Shown piece after piece: positions 11,755 to 22,774 of a stretch of DNA of 64,000 nt (position 1 is its first letter; the number at the start of each line of letters is the position of its first letter). Source of the stretch: Orobanche coerulescens (Eukaryota; Streptophyta; Magnoliopsida; Lamiales; Orobanchaceae); the NCBI GenBank assembly GCA_033398695.1, contig CM065804.1, positions 119,655,501-119,719,500 of the forward strand, written 5' to 3'. Position numbers and translations under genes: made by a program. The notes beneath the pieces were generated by a model. It saw only the letters and a list, made by a program, of their open reading frames with translations. It had not been told where the DNA came from and did no database searches.

Positions 11755-12857
11755 ACTAAGGTAATTCACATCTCCGTTTCCACTAGACATCTTTAAAATC
11801 ATATGTATTATGATTTATCCCAGTCCAAGCATAATATACATACCATCATCCCGACAATTCATATTCCATAATACCATTGCTATATGAATCATAAATGAAA
11901 TGAAATCGTAACCATTTATTAAACATTATGAACTGAGCAAGCATAACTTGCCTCGATACCGATACGACAAAGACGTTACCAATCCCACCGTCTTCATCTA
12001 CAAGCTCCTCAGCCCCGACCAAGGCAATACATGCATTCTCCAATCTCAATCGCAGCACAACGGTTAATCATCAACGATCACTTATCGTGACCTAATGCAA
12101 CAATCAATTAACGATACATTTGATAAAAATCAACAACCGATATAATCAACCAATCAAACTCAACGGTTCAATGATATCTTGATCATATACGATACCAAAC
12201 TAATTACTCTCAAACGAATACAAGCCGCAATTCGATAATTGATCAATTCTAACAAGTGTCTCAACATTCTTGATTCCGACTCGAATCTTAATTCCGGATT
12301 AACATGGCTCATCTTGGTAAATTCATAGAAATACAATTACCAGTTATCATCACGAATAACCATATACCAAAATTAGCCGTAATCCTTCCAATTTCCATAA
12401 AATCACGACATGTATAACTCAATAGTTCTTCAAGAATATGGATTAATCCATAATCATGTTTGTTGCCAACAAAACGACGTAATCCGATGTGTTCTAACAT
12501 ATAAACCATCATCTAATTCATAATCCAAGGCATATATCATTTTGTTCCTCAATATACAATTCATACAACCTCAAGAATCAGAACAACAACACCGTAACCA
12601 TCATTATACGAAGAAGAACATCAACAACAATGTCAAAATCCGAATCAAAGGGAGGAGTTTTGCAGCATACCTCTTGAAGAAGAACTAGGATCAAACACTT
12701 CAAGAAACATCAAGAACTCCAAGCTTCAAGCTTCTAATCAACTCATCAAGGTCTTGACCAATGCATAAGGGTCGGAAATAGGATTAGAGTGAAGGGGAAT
12801 GAAGTTTGGGAGGAAAAGATATGTTTCCTCTTGTGAGGAAATGAAAGACTGTCCTTT
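11755..12857 (-). other. G1 LTR, R/U5-side part right of C1
   Basis: About 1.1 kb downstream (minus-strand sense) of the TATA box. It holds TCAAGAGGTATGCTG near 12670 and CATATAGCAATG near 11883, both shared with LTR A'. No coding frame is credible; several 60-70 codon frames lack any family feature. Confidence 0.55.
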
Positions 12858-12865
12858 GTTATATA
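12858..12865 (-). promoter_or_regulatory. TATA box of the G1 LTR
   Basis: Minus-strand TATATAAC lies immediately downstream (minus-strand sense) of the motif array at 12881-13321 and upstream of a pyrimidine-rich stretch, as expected at a U3/R border. No transcript data are available. Confidence 0.5.
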
Positions 12866-12880
12866 ATCCGCCCAGCACAT

Positions 12881-13321
12881 TACGTACGTTAACACCCATC
12901 ATTAAAGTACATAAGTCGCCCTAACGTTCGCTACGTATCCTATATAGCGTACGTTATCAGCATCCAGAACTCACTGCCTCATTTCGTTCGACGTGTTACG
13001 TACGTAAGGCCCATGCCATAGCGTACGTAACTCTGAGTTGACTTGCTACAGTACTATCTCAATTTAACGTACGTAATCGACAGTCCCTAACATACGTAAT
13101 AGTCGACATTGACTCACATGTCCACATCCACTCCGAAAGTTGCCAACACTAGGCCCACCTGCCAACCACAGCTCGGACCTATCCGATTCCCTTCTTAACG
13201 TACGTTATGTACCCAACCTAATGTACACTAAACTCCCTTCGTTACGTACGTAAGATACTCTTCTTAGCATACGCTATGCTTGCACCATTACGTACGTAAG
13301 CTCATATGCTTAACGTACGTA
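12881..13321 (-). promoter_or_regulatory. U3 array of ACGTACGT near-palindromes (about eleven copies)
   Basis: Copies of TTACGTACGTAA or close variants occur near 12881, 12946, 12996, 13020, 13066, 13090, 13195, 13240, 13268, 13290 and 13312, with one weaker copy near 12924. They sit directly upstream of the TATA box. ACGT cores are known plant bZIP targets, but the flanking TTA and TAA are kept as well. The same kind of array appears in LTRs A', B and C. Confidence 0.7.
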
Positions 13322-13681
13322 GTGACTTTCATACTTAGCCAATTTTGCTCCTGCCTGCCGTCTCAATATACCGAACATGCACACGCGACATACTGAATAC
13401 ATACACTCGTTCCGATAACATTCTCATGTGACGCACGATATCCTCAATTGCGATTGTCGACCAAGTATGATAATTATACAAATACGTATATAGTATATCC
13501 GACATCGAAGAAACATATCAAGCATGTAATATCCTAGAATTAAAAATAACCTTGATATAGATGCTGGTACTACTGTCACAGTTCCCAAAATTATTCACCC
13601 ATACTGTATCGGTCCCACTCTGTACAGTACACCTCAGATAAAACAATACCAAAATCCATAGCGAAGTTCTATGATATTACA

Positions 13682-14400
13682 ATGACTTTCTTAAAAACAA
13701 CTACGAAAATATGTCTTTAGATTGTGAAAACAGCAAAGTCACTTATGAAAAATCATGGAAAGCAATCATCAACTTACAAAAGACCTAAATGACGCAAAGT
13801 CTCCTAGTGAGTGCAAGACTAAATATTATGCTTTACTCGAAGCTAAAGTAAAAACTCTCGAGACATGGGAAGGAGAACTAGAGACCATCATGAAATCATT
13901 TGAAAAATCTTCTAGAAGTATGGAATAAATTCTAAGCACTGGGAAGCATGCCCACGATAAACGTGGCTTAGGATATGACTCATTCTCCCATAAGGGAAAA
14001 TCTAGTACGATGTTCGTCAGGGGAGTGGAACCCATTCCTGCACCCGATGAGGCCCCGAGTCCCTTAAAGGTTACAGGCTTACAGCTGCCCCTCCTCGTAT
14101 AGCGAAGGCTGCGATTCAGCCCCCAAGTTCCTATCATAGACAGCGGAAACCTCAGCCTCCCAGACCTGTGAGACGTGATCAACAGTATGCTCCCCGAGCA
14201 TACCAACAGCGCCAGCAGCCATTCAGAAAGAAGGTTGTATCTAAGTACCAAAGACACGCACAACAGTACTACCAACAGTACAATGCTCATAGATACTGGA
14301 TACAGGAGCCCCGCTATCCATCTAGGAAACAGGCCGCCGTGCAGTACCACTAACAGTTCTGGGAATCCAACTAGAAACCTAGAAGGCAAGTTGTAAGGCC
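13682..14400 (+). pseudogene. S1 gag C-terminal part, decayed
   Basis: Fragments in shifting frames read a C-terminal gag block around 13930-14035 (GKHAHDK, then GLGYDSFSHKGKS), followed by a stretch rich in Gln, Arg and Tyr (14168-14345). No CCHC knuckle is visible. Stops and frameshifts interrupt it several times. The same block, better kept, is at 39296 and 52327 in S2, which supports the assignment. Confidence 0.7.
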
Positions 14401-14935
14401 GAAGAAAATGGTTCCCCCTCCAAGACAGCAATCATACTGTACAAAACCTTAGATTTTTCATGCATAATAATCAAGGTTATAACGACTACGTGCGACTGGA
14501 CCAAAAGTAACCTACAACAAACCAATTTCTGTCAGGCAAATTTGGGTACCAAAAGGCACTAACACCATGGACCCAATAATCAAAGGGGACCTAAATCTAC
14601 CTAAATTCTTTGCTTACGGGATATCAAGGAAAAGGACATCTATTACTTTGACAGAGGATGTTCTCGACACATGATGAGATATTAGCAAGCCGTCAGATTA
14701 CGTAGAAGTTTGTGTTCCAAAGGTACGCTTCAGTGACAAATCCAAAGGAAGAACAAGAGTGAAGAGAACCCTGCTTGTAGGAATGTTTTAAGTCACTGAC
14801 GTAGCCTATGTTGAAGGGTTACAATATAATCTACTTAGCATTAGCCAGTTATGTGACAAACGGTTCTAGGTCAAATTCTATATAGATCACTGTAGGGTGA
14901 AGGAAATCAAGTCCAAGGAAGTTGTCCTCACAACA
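14400..14935 (+). pseudogene. S1 protease region, decayed
   Basis: The active-site block reads YYFDRGCSRHM around 14641-14670, where Sirevirus proteases normally have DSG; here the Ser codon has become Arg (14653-14655). Downstream blocks matching S2 (CDK and VKFYID types) follow to 14890 with several stops. The domain is non-functional. Confidence 0.7.
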
Positions 14936-15640
14936 AGACGAGCAGGTAATATGTATATTGCTGACTGGAAGTCTACGAGCTCCACTATTTCATGTTTTGT
15001 TGCCAAAGACACTGCAGATCAAAGCTGCCTATGGCATATAAGGATGTCGCACATCAACTTTAAGACTATCAACAAACTCTCTAGACAAGGAATTGTCAGA
15101 GGTTTGTTCAATGTGTCATTTCATAAAAATAGTGTCTGTGGACCCTGTCAAAAAGGCAAACAAGTCAAGACCACCTTGAAAAGCAAGTCATATCTGTCCA
15201 GCCACAGGGTACTGGATTTGCTACACATGGACCTCTACGGCCCTATAGACCCTGTAAGCTTGGGAGGTAAGAAATACTGTCTTGTTATAGTTGATGATTT
15301 TTTCTAGGTATGCTTGAACAATCTTTAAAGAAGAAAGATACCATCACGAAGTTGCCAGAGCACCTGAAGAAGCTACAGAATGAGAAAGGGTTTGAGTATC
15401 GTGTTCATTCATTCCGAAAAAGGCACTGAATTCACAAATTGCTTTATAGAGCAATACTGCTCGGGCAATGGATACAGCACGAATACTCATCAGCCCGAAC
15501 TCCTCAACAAAATGGCATTGCCGAGCAAAAGTACAGGACACTCAAAGAAGCATCAAGCACCATGTTAGCCGCAAGCAAATTGCCACAGCGGTTCTGGGGA
15601 AAGGCAACAAATACAGCGTGCTACACATAAAACCGATATA
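14897..15640 (+). pseudogene. S1 integrase, frameshifted
   Basis: The first part (14897-15307) holds the HHCC zinc-binding motif (LWHIRMSHINF, then CGPCQKGK) and the first catalytic block LLHMDLYGP. A stop after VIVDDFF breaks the frame. The second catalytic block reads HSEKGTEF (about 15410-15430), with Glu at 15416-15418 where Asp is required. The third block (PQQNGIAEQ) is in yet another frame. The three fragments together cover the integrase core. Confidence 0.8.
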
Positions 15641-16560
15641 TCATCAACAAGCATCACAACAAAACAAAATATGAGGTATGGAATAATAAAACTCCAATGG
15701 TAGCATACTTTCACATTTTTGGATGTAGGTTTTATGTTCTAAACAATGGGAAGGATCAACTCAAGACCTTCAACAAAAAGTCGGATGAAAATATATTCGT
15801 ATGATACTCCTCTATCAGCAAAGCTTTAGGATATTTAACAAAAGGAAGCTAACAATAGAGGAATCTGTCCATGTAGTAGTCAATGAACCCCATTGTGACC
15901 CTACAGGAGTAGAAGGCGCAACCCAGAACATCCAAACACTTTCCATTGATGATCCCCTCCAATAGAACCTGTCCCGGACCTGAAATTAATCCCGGCATAG
16001 TAAGACCAGAAGTAGTAGAAGATAATGCTGTACAAGCTCAAGCCGAGACTCCAGCACCACAAGATACAGTAGGGAATGCTGAGTTAGAAACTGATAGGAG
16101 ATGGCTGAGAGATCACCCCTAGGAGATGATTATGGGAGATATTGATGCTGGTGTAAACATTCGTAGAAGAATACAGAGCACACAAGGAACTGTACTCTGT
16201 GAACAAGAAGAAATATATTCTAAAAATTCTCAATTTCCTGTACGGAAATCTCAAGCCAAACTTAGGAGACTAGCTATGTGCACTCTAGCTGTATTCTTAG
16301 CCCAATTCGAACCTGTTTCGACCAAGGAAGCTCTGAATAATTCGCACTGCATCACTTCTATGAAGAAGAGCTAAATGGTTCCAAAAGAAACAATGTATGG
16401 TATCTTGTACCCAGACCAGATCATCAAGCTGTATTTGGAACTAAATGGGTATTTATAAACAAAAGGATGAAACAGACTTGTTATAAGAAACAAATCCCGT
16501 CTAGTTGCTCAAGGCTACAGATAGAAAGAAGGCATAAACTACGATGAACCGTTTGCCCCT
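15641..16560 (+). pseudogene. S1 integrase C-terminal region and linker to RT
   Basis: Blocks such as VAYFHIFGC (15700-15727) and LNNGKDQLKTF are recognisable and align with S2 54098-54316. The rest is a low-complexity acidic linker with many stops and frameshifts, as is usual between integrase and RT in copia pol. One open stretch of 82 codons (16126-16374) is part of this linker, not a separate gene. Confidence 0.65.
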
Positions 16561-17310
16561 ATAGCCAGACTAGAAGCTATCAGGATATTCCTCGTATTCA
16601 CCGCCCATAAGAACTTTATAGTATATCAAATGGACGTTAAGAGTGCAATCTTGAACGGAAATCTCGCCGAAGAAGTCTATGTTGAACAACCACCAGGGTT
16701 TGTCAACATTGAAGGCAGAGACCTAGTATATAGGCTATGGAAAGCTCTGTATGGACTTAAGCAAGCACCTAGAACCTGGTATGAAACTCTGTCCCTGTAC
16801 CTAATCAACAATGGATTTGAGAAAGGCGCAGTGGACAAGACCCTCTTTAAGATATATGAAGGTGACGATCTTTTAATGGTACAAATATATGTCGATGATA
16901 TTATATTTTGTTCAACTAACCTCGCTCTATGTCAAAGGTTCTTTTATCTCATGCAAAGTAAATTTGAAATGAATATGATGAGAGAACTTAGCTATTTTCT
17001 AGGATTGCAGGTTATGCAATTGCCTACAGGAATATTCATCAACCAGGAAAAGTACAGCAAGGAGCTGCTCAACAAATTTGGGATGAACAACTCCAAATCC
17101 TCGTCCACCCCCATGAGCACTTCCACGCAAGTTAGTGCTGAGGAAGCTGGAAAGCCGGTCGATCAATCACTCTACATGAAGCTAATAGGCTCACTCCTGT
17201 ACCTAACGGCTGGTAGGCCCGATATCCAGTTTGCTGTAGGAGTTTCTCGATATCAGGTAGCACCCAAAGAGTCACACTTCACCACAACCAACAAATCCTT
17301 AAGTACGTGA
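16560..17310 (+). pseudogene. S1 reverse transcriptase
   Basis: A clean frame from [10 protein letters not shown] (16630) carries [11 protein letters not shown], the active site YVDDIIF near 16890 and SYFLGLQV, ending in the region before RNase H. The catalytic Asp in MDVKSA and the YVDD pair are intact. Upstream blocks (RLVAQGYR, then PIARLEAIR) are present with stops. It ends with a frame break near 17310. Confidence 0.88.
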
Positions 17311-17330
17311 AATGAACAATTGATGTAGGA

Positions 17331-17819
17331 TTGTGGTATCCTAAGGAAGGAGGATTTAACTTGGTAGGCTACATCGACTCGGATCTCGAAGGATGTAAGT
17401 TGGATAAGAAGAGTACAAGTTGTACTTGTCACTTTCTTGGACCTAGATTTGGGTCATGGTTCAGTAAGAAGCAATTGGCCAACTCGCTTTCTACAGCTGA
17501 GTCGGAATATTATGCCGCTGGAAGTTGCTGGATGCAACAACAGTTACAAGATTATAGAATCAGCGCTAGAGAAACTCCAATCATGTGCAATAGCACAAGT
17601 GCAATTGCAATCACACACAACCCTGTATTGCACACGTGAACTAAGCATATTGATATGAAGCATCATTTCATCAGGAATCATGTTGAGAATAAAGATATTA
17701 GGATCGAGAAGATTTATACAGACATATAGTTGGTCGGCATTTTTATAAAACCTCTCAGCACAACCAGATTCTGCATGCTTCAAGAGGAATTGGGAATGTT
17801 ACAGCAAAACTCCCTGTAA
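17331..17819 (+). pseudogene. S1 RNase H
   Basis: Reads GYIDSDLEGC, then the SLSTAESEYYA block and TSAIAITHNPVLHT, which are conserved in copia RNase H. The usual DSD-W-G arrangement is partly changed. A stop at about 17637 precedes HIDMKHHF, and the remaining tail to 17819 has further stops and changed residues. S2 has the same tail with fewer stops. Confidence 0.82.
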
Positions 17820-17844
17820 GTTTATACATTTCATTCATCAATTT

Positions 17845-18075
17845 AGGGGGAATGCTGTAAGACCCAAAAATACAGTATCCACTTTAATTAACTGAACACT
17901 TAGAACAAGTTAGATCTCACTGTAAGAAAAAGAAGGCATAAAACCTTCCTACAAATGACATGTGCATTAATTAATGGGGAATACAGTACGACCCATGAAT
18001 ACAGTATTAATCTAAATAATCCTGTAAGAATTGAATCCTGTATGTATTTTTAAGGGGGAATGCTGTATTTTCATG
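17845..18075 (+). promoter_or_regulatory. S1 cluster of three polypurine-like modules after pol
   Basis: AGGGGGAATGCTGTA (about 17846), TGGGGAATACAGTA (about 17975) and AAGGGGGAATGCTGTA (about 18052) occur within about 220 bp, between RNase H and the third frame. CTGTA and TACAG words recur around them. Multiple polypurine tracts have been described for Sireviruses; here I see sequence only. Confidence 0.6.
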
Positions 18076-18569
18076 GATAAAACACATACACTGTAGGATA
18101 TCAATTAATATATAATAATATCTAATTCGCACACTTTCTCACAATAAACTATTTTGAGTCCATGTGCTCTGTCTGAATTTAAAACGTTTTATCCTTTAAT
18201 GGTTTTAAAGACACCTGGACTTTACTGCCTCAAATACCGCGATTTCAAAATTCAAACTGCAATTTCATGCAATAGTGGAAGACGAACTATCAAAAGTGGG
18301 ACTCGCTATCACTTCAAAACCAATAGATTAGACATACAAGTTACATCTGAATTCATCATGTAAGTTCTTTCAAATGACGGTTCCCATCCCTTAAATCTGA
18401 CCGTTCACTGTTAACCTAATCTTCCCTGCACCGCACCCTATAAAAGGACACTACTTTGCTCCCATAGACTCTTTATGCTTCTGCAAATTAACGAGTCTTT
18501 AGTAATGTGTCTACATGTTTTCTACTATTTCTCTGCTTTATTCCCTATTACTTCACCTCTCTTTGCTTG

Positions 18570-21500
18570 AAAATATTTACCTCACAAACATCTTCCACCT
18601 CTCTGAAGAAAAAGGAATCCATTATTGACGGGCGCATCTTCACCAAATCTGTTTTCATGGAGAGGATTGCTCTCGAAAATGAAGATGAAGTCACCATGGA
18701 CCTGGTTGTTGCAAGAGTGAAGCAACAAGGCCTGTATTGCATGGGAAGTCAACATACGGACAACTACGATGAATAGATAGTGGAAGAATTCTATCTGGAT
18801 GCTATCTTTGTATACTCCTCGCAGAGGAAAGGTTCCAAATCTCTGACATTATTGGGACTGTGTAAGGGATTGAGATCCCTCTGAATAAGGATATTTTGGA
18901 GAAAATCTACAATCTGCCTTCAGACGGCCTGAAGATGGAGGAACTAGAGACCTTCATGTCTGAAAGCTTGCTGTATGAGTACTGGAAGTTGCTCATTCGC
19001 ACTTCCATTGCCACCATCGTCCATCCTTCTTGACACAAGAAGAACATCAATCTCCCATATGTCTACCTTCCTAATTTTTGCTGCCTTGTTGTAGAGAACA
19101 AGACTGGTGCATTCAAAATGTGCACCAACTTAAGGTACAGAATGATGGTCGCCACCATGTCTGGCGAAAAAGTTAATTCATGTCAAATTATTTTGAAGCG
19201 TATCCAAGAAGAGACTTCTAAGCCTGAGTCTGCCAAGAAATCATTTGGCTTAATTCTGAATCACATTCTCACTCATTGCGGAGTGAAGCAATCCGCCGAC
19301 GCGAAGAAGATTGGCACCGGGAAGTTTATTGGTGGAATCAGAACCACTGTATTAAACAAGACACCTCTCTTTGCTGAGGAGGAGGAGAGTTTAATGGTTG
19401 TCGGGAGAGGAGGAGAGGCAGACCAAGGAGGACATGGGAGGAGCAACTAAGATTAGATTTGAAGGCCTTAAACCTTTCCGAGACCATGACTGTTGATAGG
19501 TGTGCTTGGAGGCGCCAGATCAGAGTTGTGGATTCTTTTGTATGGAGCGGTGCTGTAGTTAAGAGCCTCAGGGTTGGGTTGTCTCGATTAGCTTTGACCT
19601 AGAGCATTGCATTTTTACTTTTATTGTATATTTTATCCTATTGTCTTTGCGTGTGGTGTATTTTTGACAGGGAGCTGTGCGCAGAACCAACCTCTCTTTT
19701 GTTAGTGCAGTGTTCATCGGGAGTGAAGTAGCCAAATTCCGCTTAGGTAAGTCCCATGTGGATCAAGCCATGGGCTCAGGTATGGTCTCGAGCTTTTTCG
19801 TAGCATTTGTTTTCCTTTGTATTTATCACACAAGATTGCTGTTGTGCACTAAGCTGGGGGTCTTCACGGAAACAGCCTCCCTACCATAATAAGTAGGGGC
19901 ATGGTCTGCGTACATCTTACCCTCCCCAGACCCTGCTCTGAGCGGGATATACTGGGTATGTATGGTTTGGTTTGGTTTACCTCTCTTTGCTGACAGGCCC
20001 AACCCTCTCTGCATGCCAACCTCAAGTGACCTGAGGGACGTCACCCTGAAAAGCTCGAGTGATGTGAAGAAAAGGAAAAGGAGTATTCCCGACAGCAACT
20101 CCCCATTGACAACTCATATCGCTGAAACTCTCCCACAGGGCGCAACCCCTATGGAAGAAACAGTTGCTGTTCGTTCAACAGATCCTGAGCCTGTGGCGGC
20201 TATGATGGATGATCAACTATTTGCCAAGTTGGAAGGATCCGGCGAATCAGCTGCCCCTTCAGAGCCGAAAGACGCAACTCCAAACATCGCACCCATCCCT
20301 TGACAGAGTCCCTCTCCCCATAGGGTACCCACCCCCGTCAGGGATCCCTCTTCACAACAGGCTCCCATATCTGTTGAGAATACCAACCGAATAGTAGAGC
20401 CCACTACTGTGTGGAGTCCCTCCCCGATCGATATTATAAATAACACTCTCCTCCAAGTCTAAATAGAGGAAGCCTATGATCGCTTCAAGGTCTGGAAATC
20501 CTACATGGTCGCCCCTTATGACAACCTATAATTGGGAGGACTGGAACGTCGAGGTCCCGATCTACTGGGAAGATCACTTTTGCCTTGAGCTCATCTCAAA
20601 TTACTTAATGGCAAAGAAAAGACCAGACTCAAATGGAAGTCACAGTCCGGTGACAAGGCTCCATCCCCAAGCCACCACTCCGACCCAGACTTTGACGATG
20701 ATGATGATACCATATAGACAGGTCTTCGGATAAGCCTAGAAGCGGCTAGGGAAGGAGAAATGGCCAACATACAATCCCAACAGGGCCAGGAGACATCCTC
20801 TGACGACCAACAGTCCCCACCCCCGCAACAGGAAGTAGCCTAGGAAGAACAAAAACAGGAGGAATCAGTCTCTCCTGTCATCCATGAAGGACCAGCTCCT
20901 TCTCCCATACAGGAAGCCTATCCTGTACAAGATGAAGAAGACGCCACCCACGCTGTCCGCCAAGAGGAATCAGTACCTCTTCCAGAACAGGCGGAAGTTG
21001 AGAGTCGGAAAGAGGATTCAGTTTCACCTATAGTTTCACTACTAAAACCAACCAAGGCAAGAGGAATCAGTCCCTTCTATCTCCCAGACAGGCCCGGCTC
21101 AACCTTTCGAAGCCCCTGCTTCCAAACAGGTTGCATCTCCTATCTCTATGGGTTCCCACTCGGAATCTGATGACGGTTTCCTCCTTGTCGACAGACCACG
21201 GAGACCCCACCATAACATGGTTCTTAGATAGCTCGGAGAACCTTCAGACTCAAAGATTTCACACTCTGGCTCTCCGCGCACCGAAGCACGAATTGAGCAA
21301 CTTGAAGCCATTAGTCGTCAAACTGTATTTCTGCAGGATGCCATCAAGGCCCTATATGATGTTGGAAAAGAGTTAGACTGGATGCACAAAACATCCCAGG
21401 ATGAGCTCCCGAAGCTGAAATCGGCCATCAATGATGTGGAAGACGCATTTCGCCTCATGCCAACAGCATTGTGGCAAGCTCTGAACCAACTGAAGCGGCA

Positions 21501-21885
21501 TCAGGAGCGGATCCTGAGGCAAGAGCAAGAAAAGCTCCGTATATCCGAGGCCAAGACTGTCGCCTCCCTTGAATCTACCGGCACCAAACAGACTAACCAC
21601 AATCACAAGATCTATGATCTTACTATAGTGGTTGGAAGGCTGGTCGACAGCGTCAATGATATAAAGACCCAACAGACCAAGTTAATGAAACTCCTTAGGG
21701 AAATTCATAGCAAGGTCTCAGATCTTGATTATGCAAAAAAGGGGAAAGAGTCCAAAGAGGCTGCGAGGAACTCAAGGCTGGAGAGAGAAAGAGAAATGGA
21801 GGCTGCATTGGAAGAAAGCATCGCCAGTGCAATAGGACAACTGGTCGGACTGGGCCAGGTCAAGGAGCAAGATGATACAGGGTAA
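18570..21885 (+). pseudogene. S1 third frame (envelope-like), split by a LINE
   Basis: The start codon that S2 has at 56917 appears to be lost here (ATA near 18569). The first part reads KKKESIIDGRIF, then FYLDA, GIEIPLNKD and LPSDGLKME, and later AFKMCTNLRYRMMVATMSGEKV; this matches S2 and the plant Sirevirus third-frame family. A Lys/Pro/Ser-rich middle and a C-terminal coiled-coil-like part (21382-21885, rich in Leu, Lys and Glu) follow. Several stops and frame changes are present, plus a 601-bp insertion at 19378. The product's role is unproven; it is called envelope-like in the literature. I see no clear membrane span. Confidence 0.75.
19363..19993 (+). mobile_element. RTE-type LINE 3' end with 15-bp target duplication
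   Basis: A 15-base word ACCTCTCTTTGCTGA occurs at 19363-19377 and again at 19979-19993. The 601 bp between are absent from S2 at the same place. In the insert, an open frame (about 19411-19600) reads RGRPRRTWEEQ, then LDLKALNL and WRRQIRVVD, typical of the C-terminus of plant RTE-clade LINE ORF2. A 3' UTR follows with GGTCTGCGTACATC and CCTCCCCAGACCC, words shared with tobacco TS/Au-type SINE tails, and it ends in repeats of TTTGG. This is a 5'-truncated insertion made by target-primed reverse transcription. Confidence 0.85.
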
Positions 21886-22774
21886 CTAGTTCTAGACCTG
21901 AGTTCCAGGATCACAATTACCCATGGAAGAGTACAGTATGAAAGCCCGCTGGGATTTTGCTTCCAACAGACTGACAGCCTTCAGCAGAGGATCTGAAAGC
22001 TAGGAAGAACAATGAACTGATGAGGTACTTTTATACTCTCATCAGGGATTATGCCATATTCAACAATTTAAACTCTGGAGGATGCCGCCAATGAGTTCTC
22101 AAGGCGACTGGCAGAAGGAAAGCTTCCTTTACAACTTAAAATAAAGTCCAAACACCAGAAAAGTGAACGGGCAAGATTGGATCCTTGCCTACGAAGTCTA
22201 CCATGAAGGACCGAGGCAAAGACTCCTTAGTCAACTGGTGGAGTGGAACCGATCATGATCCCGCTCGGAAGACTTGGAAGCATTCTCAGTATAGGAACTA
22301 GCTTCTGTCGGTTATATGCTGTATTTTTTTATCCTACTGTATGCTCGTCGGTGCAGTATTTTTTTTTATATCTTTCAAGCCATGAAATTTTCAATCATCA
22401 ATAAATTTTTGGTTTCTTGAAAGATTACAGTTGTTAATCTACTCTTACTGTTACTACTGTTTTGATTACAAAGTTTTGACATATTAAACAAATACAAACT
22501 TGTTAATCCACAAGTTGTAAGAACTTGTCTATGAATAGTTCATAGATTAAGTTGTATTCAATCTAGATTACATTCTATAAGATTGTGCCTACGCGCCAAT
22601 CATAAGTTAATTTATAATACACTTAGTCCTGTAGGATTTTCATTTTTAGAACTTGCTTGCGAGCAGTTCAAATTTTCAGACTAAGTCATGAAGATCAGAT
22701 CTTTCGAACAGTAGACTTGAAGACAGCCTCTCCGTATCTAGATGAAGTTTTGGAATTATCAAAAAGGGGGAAAT
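21886..22774 (+). other. S1 3' untranslated region and polypurine tract
   Basis: No credible gene. It includes T-rich stretches (22310-22380) with CTGTA words, then AAAAAGGGGGAAA (about 22761-22773) directly before the LTR, which is a polypurine tract. Confidence 0.75.

Larger units (their letters stand above)
622..13681 (-). mobile_element. G1 5' LTR, about 4.3 kb, interrupted by copia element C1
   Basis: On the minus strand the LTR begins TGTAATATC at 13681 and ends GTGTTACA at 622, next to the primer site. Removing C1 and one copy of its target duplication (11750-3018) leaves about 4.3 kb, which is very long for an LTR. It contains a U3 with an array of near-palindromes, a TATA box, and a long downstream part with two sets of tandem repeats. 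Parts are homologous to LTR A' (27103-29303) and to LTR C (37593-39284), which share the 109-bp-type repeat and the GAGGTATGCTG region. This suggests a Ty3/gypsy Tekay/Del-like lineage, where multi-kilobase LTRs are known. The lineage is inferred, because G1 has no coding domain. Confidence 0.75.

Noticed and set aside
13826..14431. 201-codon frame on the minus strand
   Set aside because: It is antisense to the recognisable Sirevirus gag region and has no family features.
19677..19889. 70-codon frame with a hydrophobic segment
   Set aside because: It lies in the 3' untranslated part of the inserted LINE.
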